Below are positions 24,534 through 35,000 of a stretch of 35,000 nt of DNA, piece by piece. The DNA is from Glandiceps talaboti (Eukaryota; Hemichordata; Enteropneusta; Spengelidae). The notes under the pieces are model-generated. The model saw nothing but the letters and a program-made list of their open reading frames with translations. It did no database searches and was not told the DNA's origin. Made by a program: the position numbers and the translations under genes. The DNA lies in NCBI RefSeq assembly GCF_964340395.1, contig NC_135550.1, forward strand, positions 26,066,676-26,101,675, in the 5' to 3' direction. Every line of letters begins with the position of its first letter. The stretch's first letter is position 1.

Positions 24534-25889
24534 CTATTCATACATCGTAACCGTTCCAGCTTCGTTGGAAACTCGATTCTGTCCAATTTTCCTTAGACGA
24601 AATACATTCTTCATTCCTTCTCTAAACGTTTTGTTTTTAAATGCATATATAAATGGATTCATACAACAATTTGCAAATGCTAACATAACTGTAAAATGGT
24701 GATATAAGTGTGTGAAGTTTACGTGGGCACCTAAATTGTACGACAAAAATAACAGTTGGTTAGGACCCCAACAGATAACGAATGTTGCTACCACCAAACA
24801 TAGCATACCCATTAATTTCCTACGTGCTCTTAGTTGCCACAGCTGTTTGTCTTTTCCATCGTCATATCCAGATACATCCACTCTGCTGCTGGTACTATTG
24901 TGTCTCTGTTGGCGTGTCGAGTGAAGGTTTTCTTCCCTGTTTTGATTACCTGCTATATCACTGATGTCTTCCTTTGGGGGAGACAGTCTTTTCACTTGCC
25001 GTTCGATTTCATCATGCTGTTGGTGACGACCGTTTCCTAGCCGGGCATTCTCCTGGCCGGGACGTTCTTGTTCGATGTACACGTGCTGATCATCATTTTG
25101 CTGTCGTTGGTGATGTTGGCTAATTCGACCATCTAATTCAAATTGTTGCTTTGCACAATCTTGGTTGTGTTTCCTTGGTAGCTGGGCTTGTAAACGTCTT
25201 TCGCTTTCTTTTAGCGTTGTGATGGTTTTATAATAGCAAAGTGATATGAGTGTTATTGGCAAAAAGTACTTTCCTGTAATGTTTCCAACTCCTATCAGAG
25301 TTTGTACTTTTGAACTTGGCCATGTCACCACGCATTGTCCATTGACAACATGATAAACATATAAGAAAAAGGAATTGATGAAAATTCCTATGAACCATGT
25401 CAAGATCATCATTAAAATAGCTTTCTTTTTGGTGAAGTAGACACGGTGTCTGATGGGGTACACCACTGCAAGGTATCTCTCAATAGACAGCATGACAAGG
25501 GTATACATCGATGCAACAAAACATGTCCACAATGGGAACTTTGAATACAGCAATCGACATGCCATTTCTCCTGCTATCCCGGACGATATCCGCACTGGTG
25601 ATGATATCACGTGTAGGCATATAAGGAGCAGTGAAGTAACGAGATCACATATTGCTAGATGAAATATGAAATAAAATGTACCTGTCCTGAAAGTACGTAA
25701 TTTGACGATCACCAAGCATACCAATAGGTTTCCCACTAACCCGATAATTGCAATTAAAGCATAGACAATTTTCATCCAGACTGCGTCTTCTAAACCCCCA
25801 ATGCTCCAACTTGATGAGTAAGACGGTGTGGAAAATACGCCATGGAAAGATGTATAGTTCTGCTCCATCTTTACGGAAATATTGTACAT
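24534..25889 (-). CDS. Class A (rhodopsin-like) G-protein-coupled receptor, probable orphan peptide-type receptor
   Basis: A seven-helix plasma-membrane receptor of 451 residues in one exon. Helices lie near residues 37-63, 72-98, 112-137, 157-180, 203-226, 358-384 and 393-417. Class A landmarks: N54 (GN, TM1), D82 (TM2), E137-R138-Y139 (TM3), W165 (TM4), P211 (TM5), CWGP 373-376 (TM6) and NPFIY 411-415 (TM7). C111 and C186 can form the usual extracellular disulfide. The N terminus has glycosylation sites N3 (NIS) and N11 (NYT). The third intracellular loop is long (about 227-355) and rich in Q, H, R and E. TM3 lacks the aspartate of amine receptors and TM7 lacks the opsin lysine, so a peptide-type ligand is more likely, though unproven. 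C111 lies 27 residues before R138, not the usual 25. Met8 at 25868 (AAAGATGG) has better start context than Met1 and may be the true start. The frame is intact. Subfamily and ligand cannot be named from sequence alone. Confidence 0.95.
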   Translation of the reverse strand: MYNISVKMEQNYTSFHGVFSTPSYSSSWSIGGLEDAVWMKIVYALIAIIGLVGNLLVCLVIVKLRTFRTGTFYFIFHLAICDLVTSLLLICLHVISSPVRISSGIAGEMACRLLYSKFPLWTCFVASMYTLVMLSIERYLAVVYPIRHRVYFTKKKAILMMILTWFIGIFINSFFLYVYHVVNGQCVVTWPSSKVQTLIGVGNITGKYFLPITLISLCYYKTITTLKESERRLQAQLPRKHNQDCAKQQFELDGRISQHHQRQQNDDQHVYIEQERPGQENARLGNGRHQQHDEIERQVKRLSPPKEDISDIAGNQNREENLHSTRQQRHNSTSSRVDVSGYDDGKDKQLWQLRARRKLMGMLCLVVATFVICWGPNQLLFLSYNLGAHVNFTHLYHHFTVMLAFANCCMNPFIYAFKNKTFREGMKNVFRLRKIGQNRVSNEAGTVTMYE

Positions 25890-25917
25890 ACTATGCGAGT
25901 ACTAGTGACTTCAACTC

Positions 25918-25925
25918 GCTTTATA
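25918..25925 (-). promoter_or_regulatory. TATA-like box upstream of the receptor gene
   Basis: The minus strand reads TATAAAGC here, 31-36 bases before the first ATG of the receptor. Transcription starting 25-30 bases downstream would begin near 25895, leaving almost no leader for Met1 but about 27 bases for Met8. It could be chance in AT-rich DNA, or the gene may have a distant 5' untranslated exon. Confidence 0.35.
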
Positions 25926-27426
25926 CAGTCGTTCACTTGACGGGTCGTGAAGAAAGTCTATTTTGTGACGACGCACACAACCAAGGATTGAGTATTGTTG
26001 TACTTAATCATCAGAGGGTAAGGATGATTTGCAACGTAACCATGACTACACTCTCGTGATTATAATTTTAAACTGACAACAATAATGCGTCCTCTGTCGT
26101 TGTACAGAGCCAATTAAAAAATTACTCTCATTATTTGACATGTTAAAAGCTTCCGTCCCTCCTCGTCTCTTCACAGCCCCCTAAAGTGAATGGTTCGTCC
26201 CAATATTACCGATCAATCATGTTGTACACATCTACATTTCTTGTACTAGTATTACATGTGCACATGTTGCATCAACGGTGTCATATATCAAACGTAAGAA
26301 ATTTTATTTATTGTTAATTATTGCATTTTTATTTCAATCCATATATTGTGACATTGAAAAATAGTGTCTATGGTCAAACCCAATTAATATGATAATAGTG
26401 AAATCAAATGATGGCAACCTTGTTTATCATTCAATTGAAATAGCATCCCAAGAGGATGATATTGTGTAATATTTTGACTCTGTAATATTTGTACTAGGTC
26501 AAAAATAGATCAGACATTGGATAGATGAAACCGACATGCAGTTGTAAGCTTAAACCTTGATCCAGCAATTTAAAAACTAAAGGAGATAAGTCCACAACTT
26601 GGTGTATTGTCGTGGTTTATCAAATATACGTCGTATACCTAGCTACTTAGCAAGTTTGCTCAATAATCTATATCGACATCAAACAAAGTTCAAAATCTGT
26701 TAACGATATTGTAGAAATCAATATGTTTTGAGATCAAAAAATATATCATTGGCCATTTTGATTATTAAAGCATTGACATACAATGTTGACACCATTTATT
26801 CAAACAATGAAATAGCTTTTCCATACGACTCTGAAAAAAAGACATTGGACATTTCACTGTCAGCCATTTGAAACTATTAGTTAAGTTTGTACGTAGGATA
26901 TATCATGTACAGAAGTTTGTAACCATTGTTTGAACTACAGTTTACGTATAACCATATGGCAAATCTGTTTAAAGTAAAAGCACCTCGGGGACACATTTCT
27001 CTGAAAATCAAATTTCTTCACTTCTCTCCAACCTTTGCCATATGAAAGCTTGTTCCTGGGCCTTTTGAAACAATACACGAAATTTTGGGGTTCACCTTCT
27101 TGTTTTCATGGAAATTGACAATCTTTGTTTTTCCATTATAGATATAGAGTTAAGTATTCAGTGACCATATTGAATTCCATAAATTACTACATTTTGATAT
27201 CACTTTGAACTTTTTAAAAAATGTGCACAGTGACGTCAGAGTTTTATTGATTTTTATCTGAGACTAGATTGAACAAAGTAACAGCAAATGGTTAAAGATT
27301 TTATTTCTGAGGCAAATTCTATGTTCACAATGCTATCGAGACTTCACTTGTCAGTAGTACGGACGAAACGCATTTGTTGCTTTGTCGTGATCTACATACT
27401 TTACATTATGCATACTATGTCTATGA
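25926..27426. other. Unassigned sequence upstream of the receptor gene
   Basis: No gene or structured repeat recognised. It may hold regulatory DNA for the receptor, but I cannot point to specific sites. Confidence 0.45.
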
Positions 27427-28281
27427 CGAGCTATGACACGACTATGTAACAGTTGAATGAATCAATCATCAATCAATTAAGCTTCTATTTTTTATCTGCG
27501 TTCGAGCTGTGACATGACTATGCAACTTTTACTGTAACAGTTGAATGAGCGAGAACAAAGTATTGTTGAAGCAATGGATGGGACACCAATACTTTCAATC
27601 ATCAATCAATTAAGCTTCTATTTTTTATCTGCGTTCGAGCTGTGACCTGACTATGCAACTCTTACTGTAACAGTTGAATGAGCGAGAACAAAGTATTGTT
27701 GAAACAACAGATGGGACACCAATACTTTCAATCATCAATCAATTAAGCTTCTATTTTTTATCTGCGTTCGAGCTGTGACCTGACTATGCAACTCTTACTG
27801 TAACAGTTGAATGAGCGAGAACAAAGTATTGTTGAAGCAATGGATGGGACACCAATACTTTCAATCATCAATCAATTAAGCTTCTATTTTTTATCTGCGT
27901 TCGAGCTGTGACCTGACTATGCAACTCTTACTGTAACAGTTGAATGAGCGAGAACAAAGTATTGTTGAAGCAACAGATGGGACACCAATACTTTCAATCA
28001 TCAATCAATTAAGCTTCTATTTTTTATCTGCGTTCGAGCTGTGACCTGACTATGCAACTCTTACTGTAACAGTTGAATGAGCGAGAACAAAGTATTGTTG
28101 AAGCAATGGATGGGACACCAATACTTTCAATCATCAATCAATTAAGCTTCTATTTTTTATCTGCGTTCGAGCTGTGACCTGACTATGCAACTCTTACTGT
28201 AACAGTTGAATGAGCGAGAACAAAGTATTGTTGAAGCAACAGATGGGACACCAATACTTTCAATCATCAATCAATTAAGCT
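27427..28281. repeat. 133-bp satellite, six copies in alternating dimers
   Basis: Units start at 27534, 27667, 27800, 27933, 28066 and 28199, exactly 133 bases apart. A degenerate, internally deleted leader copy lies at 27427-27533 and the last copy stops at about 28281. Each unit contains GTAACAGTTGAATGAGCGAG, AAGCTT and CTGCGTTCGAGCTGTGAC. Copies 1, 3 and 5 read CAATGGATGGG where copies 2, 4 and 6 read CAACAGATGGG, giving a 266-bp higher-order unit. Other differences are few. No coding frame. Confidence 0.97.
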
Positions 28282-28660
28282 AATTTGTATCTGCGTCTTC
28301 ATAACATTCTGTTCTTACGAACAAAATGAACGTCACCAACGACAACATATAAACAAACACGAGACTGAAATATGATATAGAGAATAAAATAGATAAGTAA
28401 GTAGAAAGAAGAATAAAAAAATGACTGTCAATGAAGTGATTATAGAAGGAAAGGTATAATGTAGAAGATCGGAATGTAATCATCACTGGCCATTTTTTAT
28501 ATGAAAATTAAAAACGTGAAATCTATTCAGTCAGTGTAACTTTCCACTGTCGTTATCTAGAAATAAAATGCACCATGATAACTCCTGTGGGAGTGTGTAT
28601 TACTCTTACTGCAAAGAGGCCAGGTTGATTTACGATAACGATACGGTGGGATTGCGACAC
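28282..28660. other. Unassigned sequence
   Basis: No gene or repeat supported between the satellite and the next short repeat series. A 68-codon minus-strand frame at 28280-28486 has a hydrophobic composition but no start context, domain or neighbour that supports it. Confidence 0.45.
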
Positions 28661-28840
28661 CTCAATAATACATATCTACTTCAAGATCTCAATTTTCAGA
28701 GTACGTGTGTGGGAGTTTCTGAACCAATAATACATATACCTACTTCAAGATCTCAATTCTTGGGGGAACGTGTGTGGATGTGAGGGTGGGGGTGGTCTGA
28801 ACCCCAAGAATACATGCCTACCTCAAGATCTCAATTTTCA
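28661..28840. repeat. Three imperfect tandem units of about 65-78 bp
   Basis: AATACATATCTACTTCAAGA and then TCTCAATTTTC recur with small changes three times (starting near 28664, 28728 and 28806). The spacers between them grow more G-rich (GGGTGGGGGTGGTCTGAACC before the third). Confidence 0.75.
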
Positions 28841-31800
28841 TGATATGATCACATCTGACTTGTATGATACATAATCATTTCCTATCAACTTACCACTATC
28901 ATTGCTGATTTCCTAGCCTTTACCATAGACATTTGCCTCCAATGCCTTTACTAAGTTATCCCCCGTTGATATTATGATGTCAGGTAACAACGAGTGTACT
29001 TTACCCCAATTTAATGTCTACGATGTTTGGACTCATTATTTTATTCCTATTTTCTTTATTGATAGAAGATTGTCAGCTATTCAATGATAGATCGGTCGTT
29101 AAAGAGTCAGGAGGGCGTAATGGCTGCTTTTAATAGTTGATGTCAAGTAAGTCACGAAGTCATTTTCATCAACCTCTACATCGCGCGACTTCTCTAGAAA
29201 AGAGCGAAATAAAATTATACAAGTACACCATGAAGTTACTGCTGTGCAGTGGGGTAGGGAATTCTGGGATTGGTGCCCAATTCCGATGCAGATGTCAGTA
29301 GTAGGTTTTGAAGGAATCTGGGCATTGAAGAAGGGTTGCAAAAAAAATACAGGTGACCATTTTCAGAAGCAGAATGCCATCTCTATTACCGCCCGATTTT
29401 ATTGTCCGTGCAGTAACCTTAGTGATCTTAATGAATGATTAGTTATTGGTACTTTGTTTTCCATACCATGATGTCTCAGTTTAAATAGAAAACCTATAAC
29501 ATGAGAGAAAAATGTGTCTACAATTTTGCATATAATTATAATTCATGTTGGCATTGTTACTCTGTTCAAAGAATTATACACTCCCCCTCCCTCCTCCACA
29601 TGAGCCACAGCACTCATTACGGAATATCCTTCAAAGAAAATGGAATATTTTATCAATAAATATTCCTTGTGAACGTTGCTTCTGTGGACCTCGCGTACAG
29701 AATGATGCAATAGGTGGGTTAGAAGTAAGGAAACATGGCTTTATATTGCAATGTAGCTGTCATGGCAACCTGGTGAAACAATCAGTGATTTAATCTTTCT
29801 CTTTAAACATCAGTACGTTTGTAAATTAGTTATAGAAAACATACAACCTTGTAATCTGGCAAAGAGCTATATAAATTACTATTAGGTCAATCAGTTAGCT
29901 TTCGAGTGGATGATGTCATCATTATTAAAATGCTGATGTTAATACACGAAACAATATTCAGAGTAAATCGCAATAAACGTGATGGCCACTAGCCTTCTCT
30001 TGGCTGTGGTTATGCGTTGTGGAAACAAACGCAACTTGTTCCAGGTACTAAATTTGTATTAATCGTTCAGGAGCTGTGAACATTTTCTTCTCAATGCATG
30101 TCATTGAACGTGTTTTGAAACGACTGTTGTGTTCAAACTTATATTCTAATTTCCCAATAAATATAGGCTTATCTTCTTTCATTTCGCCATAGGCACAAGG
30201 CATCACTCACTCAAAGTATACATTCGCTTTGATTCATTGCCTTCGTTCATTTCACACACATCAATGAAACAAGGCTGAACGAATGTAAATGGAAAGTTGT
30301 TGATATGTATACACGAACAGGCGTCTATCGACCTTAACAAGTCTTCCCCGAAGCCGAAGGACTGGGGACAATAATCTTTCCTTTATCTTTGATCTATTCA
30401 ATACAGCTATAGCGGCAATACATCTCAACACATGATCGCCTAAAAGGGAAAAAATAATGGGCGGCTAATCTTAACAGAGATGTTGAAAGTATTTTGGAAT
30501 GCCAATATTGATTAATGTACACGTAAAAGCTTGAGAACGCCGACTTGTTCATTGATTAAAGGAATTCCACATTAGTCTACACTTTGAGTATAACTGTGAC
30601 CGACAGAATTTTAATAAATGTTATATGTCATTGGGAATATGTGTAGCAAGGTAGTCTAAGAATGGGTTTAAGACATTGGCCAAGTCATACCCACTGAGTG
30701 AAAGTTGCATCGTGCAAAACGAACGCTTTTCTTTGCATTTTTATCAGTAGAAGTATTATTATTCTTATAATTTTTACTCAGTACTAATTGAGTACAAAAC
30801 GGATTGAATCTTCAACTAGCTTCGCACCTCCTGATACATGCTCTGTGAACAGAGCGTAAAACTAGTCTTATGAGGGGATGATATAGATGGTTAGAATTGG
30901 TAGATTGTTCATATGTCCAGTTTTTATTTCTGTGTTTGTCGAAACTTTGTATTTTTGTTAGAGGTTAACGAAATACATTCGATGGTGATGTGTAAGTGAC
31001 ATAAGACAAACGTTTTACAGAATTCAATTTTGAAGGAGACCCCACGTGACATAATATGCATGGCATCTTGTCATACTACAACACTTGACTCCAAGCTATA
31101 TCATACCATGTCATAACAAAGTGAGTCACATTAATCATCTCAGACCACAAGGCACCACAGTACATTCCCAGATGGCACAACATATGTCACAATGTATGGA
31201 TTTACTTGCAAATTATTAATCTGAAACAGTTTTGATATCCTAAAATACACCCATTCACTTCCTGATAAGCAAGCAAGCCTGCAGTATGATTCTTTTCCTT
31301 TGAGAGGGGGGGGGGGGGGTTATGAGTTAACGCATTTGTATTTTGCTTCCAGTACAATGTATGTAGAATATTGATATTAAAAAAAGAAACCATAAACAAA
31401 GAAAAGCACTTCGTTTCAATAACAATGAAGTCAGTTTACAACATTTCAATGAGAGACTCAGGCAGGCTCATTGAAATTGTATACCTGAAGTTTTAACCGA
31501 AGTAGATCTATGGAATTTCACCACGTGAAGAGAAATGCAACTAGAAATTCCCCTTTGGCATCCAAAGAACCACAAACGAAATGTAATTTGACTGATTGAA
31601 AGCTTTACAAAATTTATGTGAAATCTATGAATTTTTAATAAAATAAAAAACGAGGACATTCTTATTATTGTGTCGGTCAAAACATTCTCGATTAATGACA
31701 TTTTCATTTTTGAACGATCTATCTACTCTTAAATCTACTCTTCAGTGATAACAAGATAGACGAAGAATATTAATCCTAATTTCGTATCACTTAGTACATT

Positions 31801-33366
31801 TTTGTGATGTAAATGTGTGCATAATTAATGATAATTAAATTATTAAGAGTCACATCTGCTCGCGAATTTAAAGGAAATCCATTTTAAAACTCTTTCGGTG
31901 ACAAACGTCCGAGTTTTAGAAAATGAATGATATAAGTTGGCTGATACTGAACTTTTCGTTGAAATATAATTTGACTGTTTCTATTTAAATGGTTTAGACC
32001 GGAAGAACTCGGACAGGATAAAAGTAATCCTATTACCGGTTCATTTCTTGTAAGCTTTAAGTTTATGGGGCATCTATGTCGTTAGTTGCTAGTTGGCTTC
32101 CTTTCCTCTAGATACCTGGTCCCCTGTGTAATTTGAATGTTTCTACTGAATTCAAATGAGTATTAAATTACAAACAAAGTCAAAAGATTAGACATATATA
32201 TAATAAGCCAACAGAGTATTACTAAAGGATATGATATTCTAACGCAAGATAAAGTTTGCTCTACATGACATGTAGACGCTTCAAGATAAAATGTTGGTTT
32301 CCAGCACGCATATTAGAATAAAAACATTGCTGGCAATGAGCCATTATCCTGGAAATAGGGTTTTTGAGATTTTCAACACGTATTACTTACGGCAGAGACG
32401 GATACGTGGTGTGTGTTTGACAACACTATAACACTAGAAACGACCATTGTGAAGTGAGTAGTTTGTAAGGTACACTGTGTGTACAAGTTTTAATAGGCAA
32501 CTTTATTGCAGACGTACGCATTATTTACTAGTACAACAACTGATCCAATTGCACCTGATATGGTGGGATGGGGGGGGGGGGCGGCGACATAATTGATAAA
32601 GGATCGTTACAACCTTCATAGAACTGGAAATTTTAGCTCAACTTTGATTCATGGTTTCTGTCAAACAAAGAAACTTGTAGGGGTTCGATCCATTCATGTG
32701 TCATAAATCGTAGGCATGATTTATAAAGTAACGTTGTGATGGAAACACGAGAGTCTACAAGTCAGTGATATCTATTATAAAGCTTGTGAAAGTCCTGATT
32801 AGATGTAGATGTAAGGAGGACGTGATGGCATTACAGAGATGTAAAGTAATTTCTGCAAGGTATATAGGAACAGATAATTGAAGAAGATATTATATTGATG
32901 ATCGCCACTAAACCCAATGGGCACAACCAATCCAGGCAATTATGGGAACGAGCAGGGTCTATAATGGGAGAGGGGGGCACATTTCGGAGTGCGAAGGGGG
33001 TAGGGCACATTTCGGGGTGCAAAGGGAGGGGCTTAAAAATTCTGATGGTCTGACGGGGGAAGCATGAGCAATTTTGATCGTGATCTGAACCAAATTATAC
33101 CTCAGAGGGGCTGCTTACCTTGTACATTTGCAAAATTTCTATTATACAGTTCTTAAACCTATATTTAATTATGGGGCTGGCCATAGCTGAGAATACATGA
33201 ACATGTGAATTTGTGTCTGCTTTAAAGTGGAACGCCATAAGGGCATTTTCATGAACTATGAGTTCTAGAGAGTAATGTCATGGTTTTACAACAACATTAC
33301 GCTCAATTTCAGAGAAACATGCAAGTTGAAGTTGTCCCCCATAACGTTTTGTACTTCAGTAATCTT
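28841..33366. other. Long unassigned stretch
   Basis: No coding region or RNA gene is supported. Small features: a G run of 13-14 at about 31306-31319; another at about 32570-32581; and a two-copy repeat of GGGCACATTTCGG with GTGCAAAGG at about 32976-33030 in G-rich sequence. Open frames are all under about 85 codons and show no recognisable family. Confidence 0.45.
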
Positions 33367-33465
33367 TCCCTGCCTAGTTTGCTCTCTTCCAGCTGTATAC
33401 ATTCTCAGACCACACTAAATCAGTGGTCAGAGATACAGTTCTTTCTTTATTGACTTTTCTGCTCA
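33367..33465. repeat. Fragment related to the fold-back element at 20351-21167
   Basis: CCCTGCCTAGTTTGCTCTC, then CAGCTGTATA, CTCAGACCAC and TTCTTTATTGACT appear in the same order as at about 20541-20625 inside the left arm of the fold-back element. The fragment also contains a small hairpin: TCTCAGACCAC paired with GTGGTCAGAGA. It suggests a second, mostly lost member of the family. Confidence 0.6.
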
Positions 33466-34805
33466 CCCTCCCCCACCCTCCGTAAAATTGGCTCCTACCT
33501 AAAATACGTACAGTTTCTTCGTGTTGTTGTGACCGGTTGGAAACATGGTGAATGTTGCTTGGTGTAAGCAATGGTAAGTCAGAAACTGTTCAAGGTCTAA
33601 ATCTCGACAGACTTTCAGGGAATCGAATTACATCAATCCCTCATCAGTTGTACTATGAAGATAGAGAATCCATGTAGTAAATCCCCATGGTATTAACTCT
33701 GCATCTATATCCACCTTCTAAATAATCGGATTCCAACCAACATTTCTAGAGTAGCTTTCTTTAAACCCGCGTATCTGGTGTTTTCCGTCGTTTGCTAAAT
33801 TCAGCTATTTTTTACTGGAAAGTTTAGCCATGGATGCAGTTATCCATTTACATGTTAATGTGATTTTATTCGAGTCCACGGATATTAAAAAGATTTGAAA
33901 GTTGTATCGTAAAATGAATATCATCGACGCGCATTGAAGTTGGATGATAAATCAATTTCTCGACACAATTTATCTTTTCAACACTAAATTACATTGATTA
34001 AAATTCAAATATCATCCGGACTTTACGAAATCGGCAATTTAAAGGCAAATGCAAGATTGTTTCCGGCAATGTAATATTTATGACGAGATCTTTTTCGTTG
34101 GCCTACAGTTCAATATACAGTAATGTATTGATGTTTAATAAAACAACCACTACACACTGTATATGTTGTCATCCACAAAGAAAATACTCTATTTTAGCAC
34201 AATCAAAGTTATTCAGCGACCTTTAACCTCGGATCACTATCGTTTTGCACAAAGTGGTCCGAGCTTGGCTTCGAAGTCTTCGAACCTTTTCCCCAATTTC
34301 CTCGAAAAAAATAGTAACTACGGTTACTTATTGATTTAAAATAAGATTTAAAAGATTAAGATTTAAAAATGCAAAAACCATAATATAAATAAAAAGTAAA
34401 CCAACAAAATATAAACTATTTTGCTGAAAAACATGTAAAGTAAATCATTTGGATCATCGACAATGGTACACAGCTCGCCCGTAGAATTCACGTCTGAGAG
34501 AGTTTACTTTGAATTATTCAGTTTTAATCTTACATCAATATTATATTCGTGTCATGAAATAAAACTACAGGCAAAACTCTCAAGATGTTAACAACGTGAT
34601 TTGTATTGATGAGTAGAATATATTCGAAAGTTTAATTCAAACATTATATAACTAAAATCACAGAGAAAATCGCCTAAGGTCAACATGGAGTTGCAATTAT
34701 TACAATTCTATGAAACGCGTCATGTAGCGGTCTAAAAGTACATATGACTGGAAGTAGTTTGATATAATTACAATTACTCTCTGCTTGTTTACTTAGTATT
34801 CAATT
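33466..34805. other. Unassigned AT-rich sequence
   Basis: No gene, RNA or structured repeat recognised. Confidence 0.5.
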
Positions 34806-34839
34806 CTGTCTCTCTTTCTCTGTCTCTGTCTCTGTCATC

Positions 34840-34871
<32 letters not shown>

Positions 34872-34971
34872 GTCTGTCTGTCTGTCTGTCTGTCAGTCTC
34901 TTTCTCTGTCCGTCTCTGTCCCCCACCTCTCTGTCCCTTCCTCCCTCCTTCCCTCCCTCTCCCCTCCCTCC
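34806..34971. repeat. Polypyrimidine tract with (TCTG)n core
   Basis: C and T with regularly spaced G dominate for about 165 bases. A TCTG/TGTC tetranucleotide core at about 34840-34894 leads into a nearly pure C/T section (CCTTCCTCCCTCCTTCCCTC and similar) to 34971. Confidence 0.9.
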
Positions 34972-35000
34972 TATGTATGTATGTATGTATGTATGTATGT
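34972..35000. repeat. (TATG)n microsatellite, running off the window
   Basis: At least seven TATG units continue to the last base. This is the third array of this tetranucleotide in the window; it is inverted relative to the two CATA arrays around the retrotransposon when read on the same strand. Confidence 0.95.

Noticed and set aside
24534-25889. Opsin or biogenic amine receptor identity for the receptor
   Set aside because: No lysine in TM7 for retinal binding, and no aspartate in TM3 for amine binding.
25453-26059. Plus-strand open frames overlapping the receptor gene
   Set aside because: Antisense shadows of the intact receptor frame; no domain or conserved composition.
32630-32700. 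tRNA-like GGTTCGATCC (B box) with TTAGCTCAA upstream on plus
   Set aside because: A box is weak and no cloverleaf stems pair; could be chance or a very old SINE.

Overview
The window looks like nuclear DNA from an invertebrate animal. It is AT-rich and gene-poor, full of microsatellites, satellites and transposon debris, and has only one convincing intact protein-coding gene: an intronless class A (rhodopsin-like) G-protein-coupled receptor of 451 codons on the minus strand (24534-25889). Two unrelated decayed non-LTR retrotransposons, at least one tRNA-derived SINE, and several inverted-repeat element families fit a marine invertebrate such as a hemichordate, lancelet or mollusc. The sequence alone does not let me name the species.

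Layout. 1-3690: no host gene; a broken, 5'-truncated non-LTR retrotransposon (minus strand, 1605-3573) with a restriction-like endonuclease domain is bounded on both sides by the same CATA/TATG tetranucleotide microsatellite. 4236-5233: one half of a terminal-inverted-repeat (TIR) element (copy A), ending in a 42-bp tandem array. 5234-10896: unassigned sequence with small repeats, a TAATG microsatellite and a tRNA-derived SINE head. 10897-14799: two more copies of the same TIR family in opposite orientation (B1 and B2), separated by 0.64 kb of CpG- and TGACG-rich unique sequence; B2 also holds a second SINE fragment. 15055-15658: a 31/36-bp minisatellite. 16985-18317: a decayed CR1/Jockey-type retrotransposon on the plus strand. 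20351-21167: an 817-bp fold-back element with a candidate 5-bp target duplication. 21173-24533: no recognised gene. 24534-25925: the receptor gene and a TATA-like box. 27427-28281: a 133-bp satellite in which two monomer types alternate. 28282-35000: mostly unassigned, with a fragment related to the fold-back element, and a polypyrimidine tract and TATG microsatellite at the right edge.

The genes do not form a pathway. The receptor is the only likely functional product; it would sit in the plasma membrane and probably signal through heterotrimeric G proteins in response to a peptide-like ligand, which is inference. The rest is mainly a record of transposition. The clearest parts are a retrotransposon sitting in a tetranucleotide repeat and a TIR family whose three copies together reveal an empty and a filled site for a nested tandem-repeat insert.
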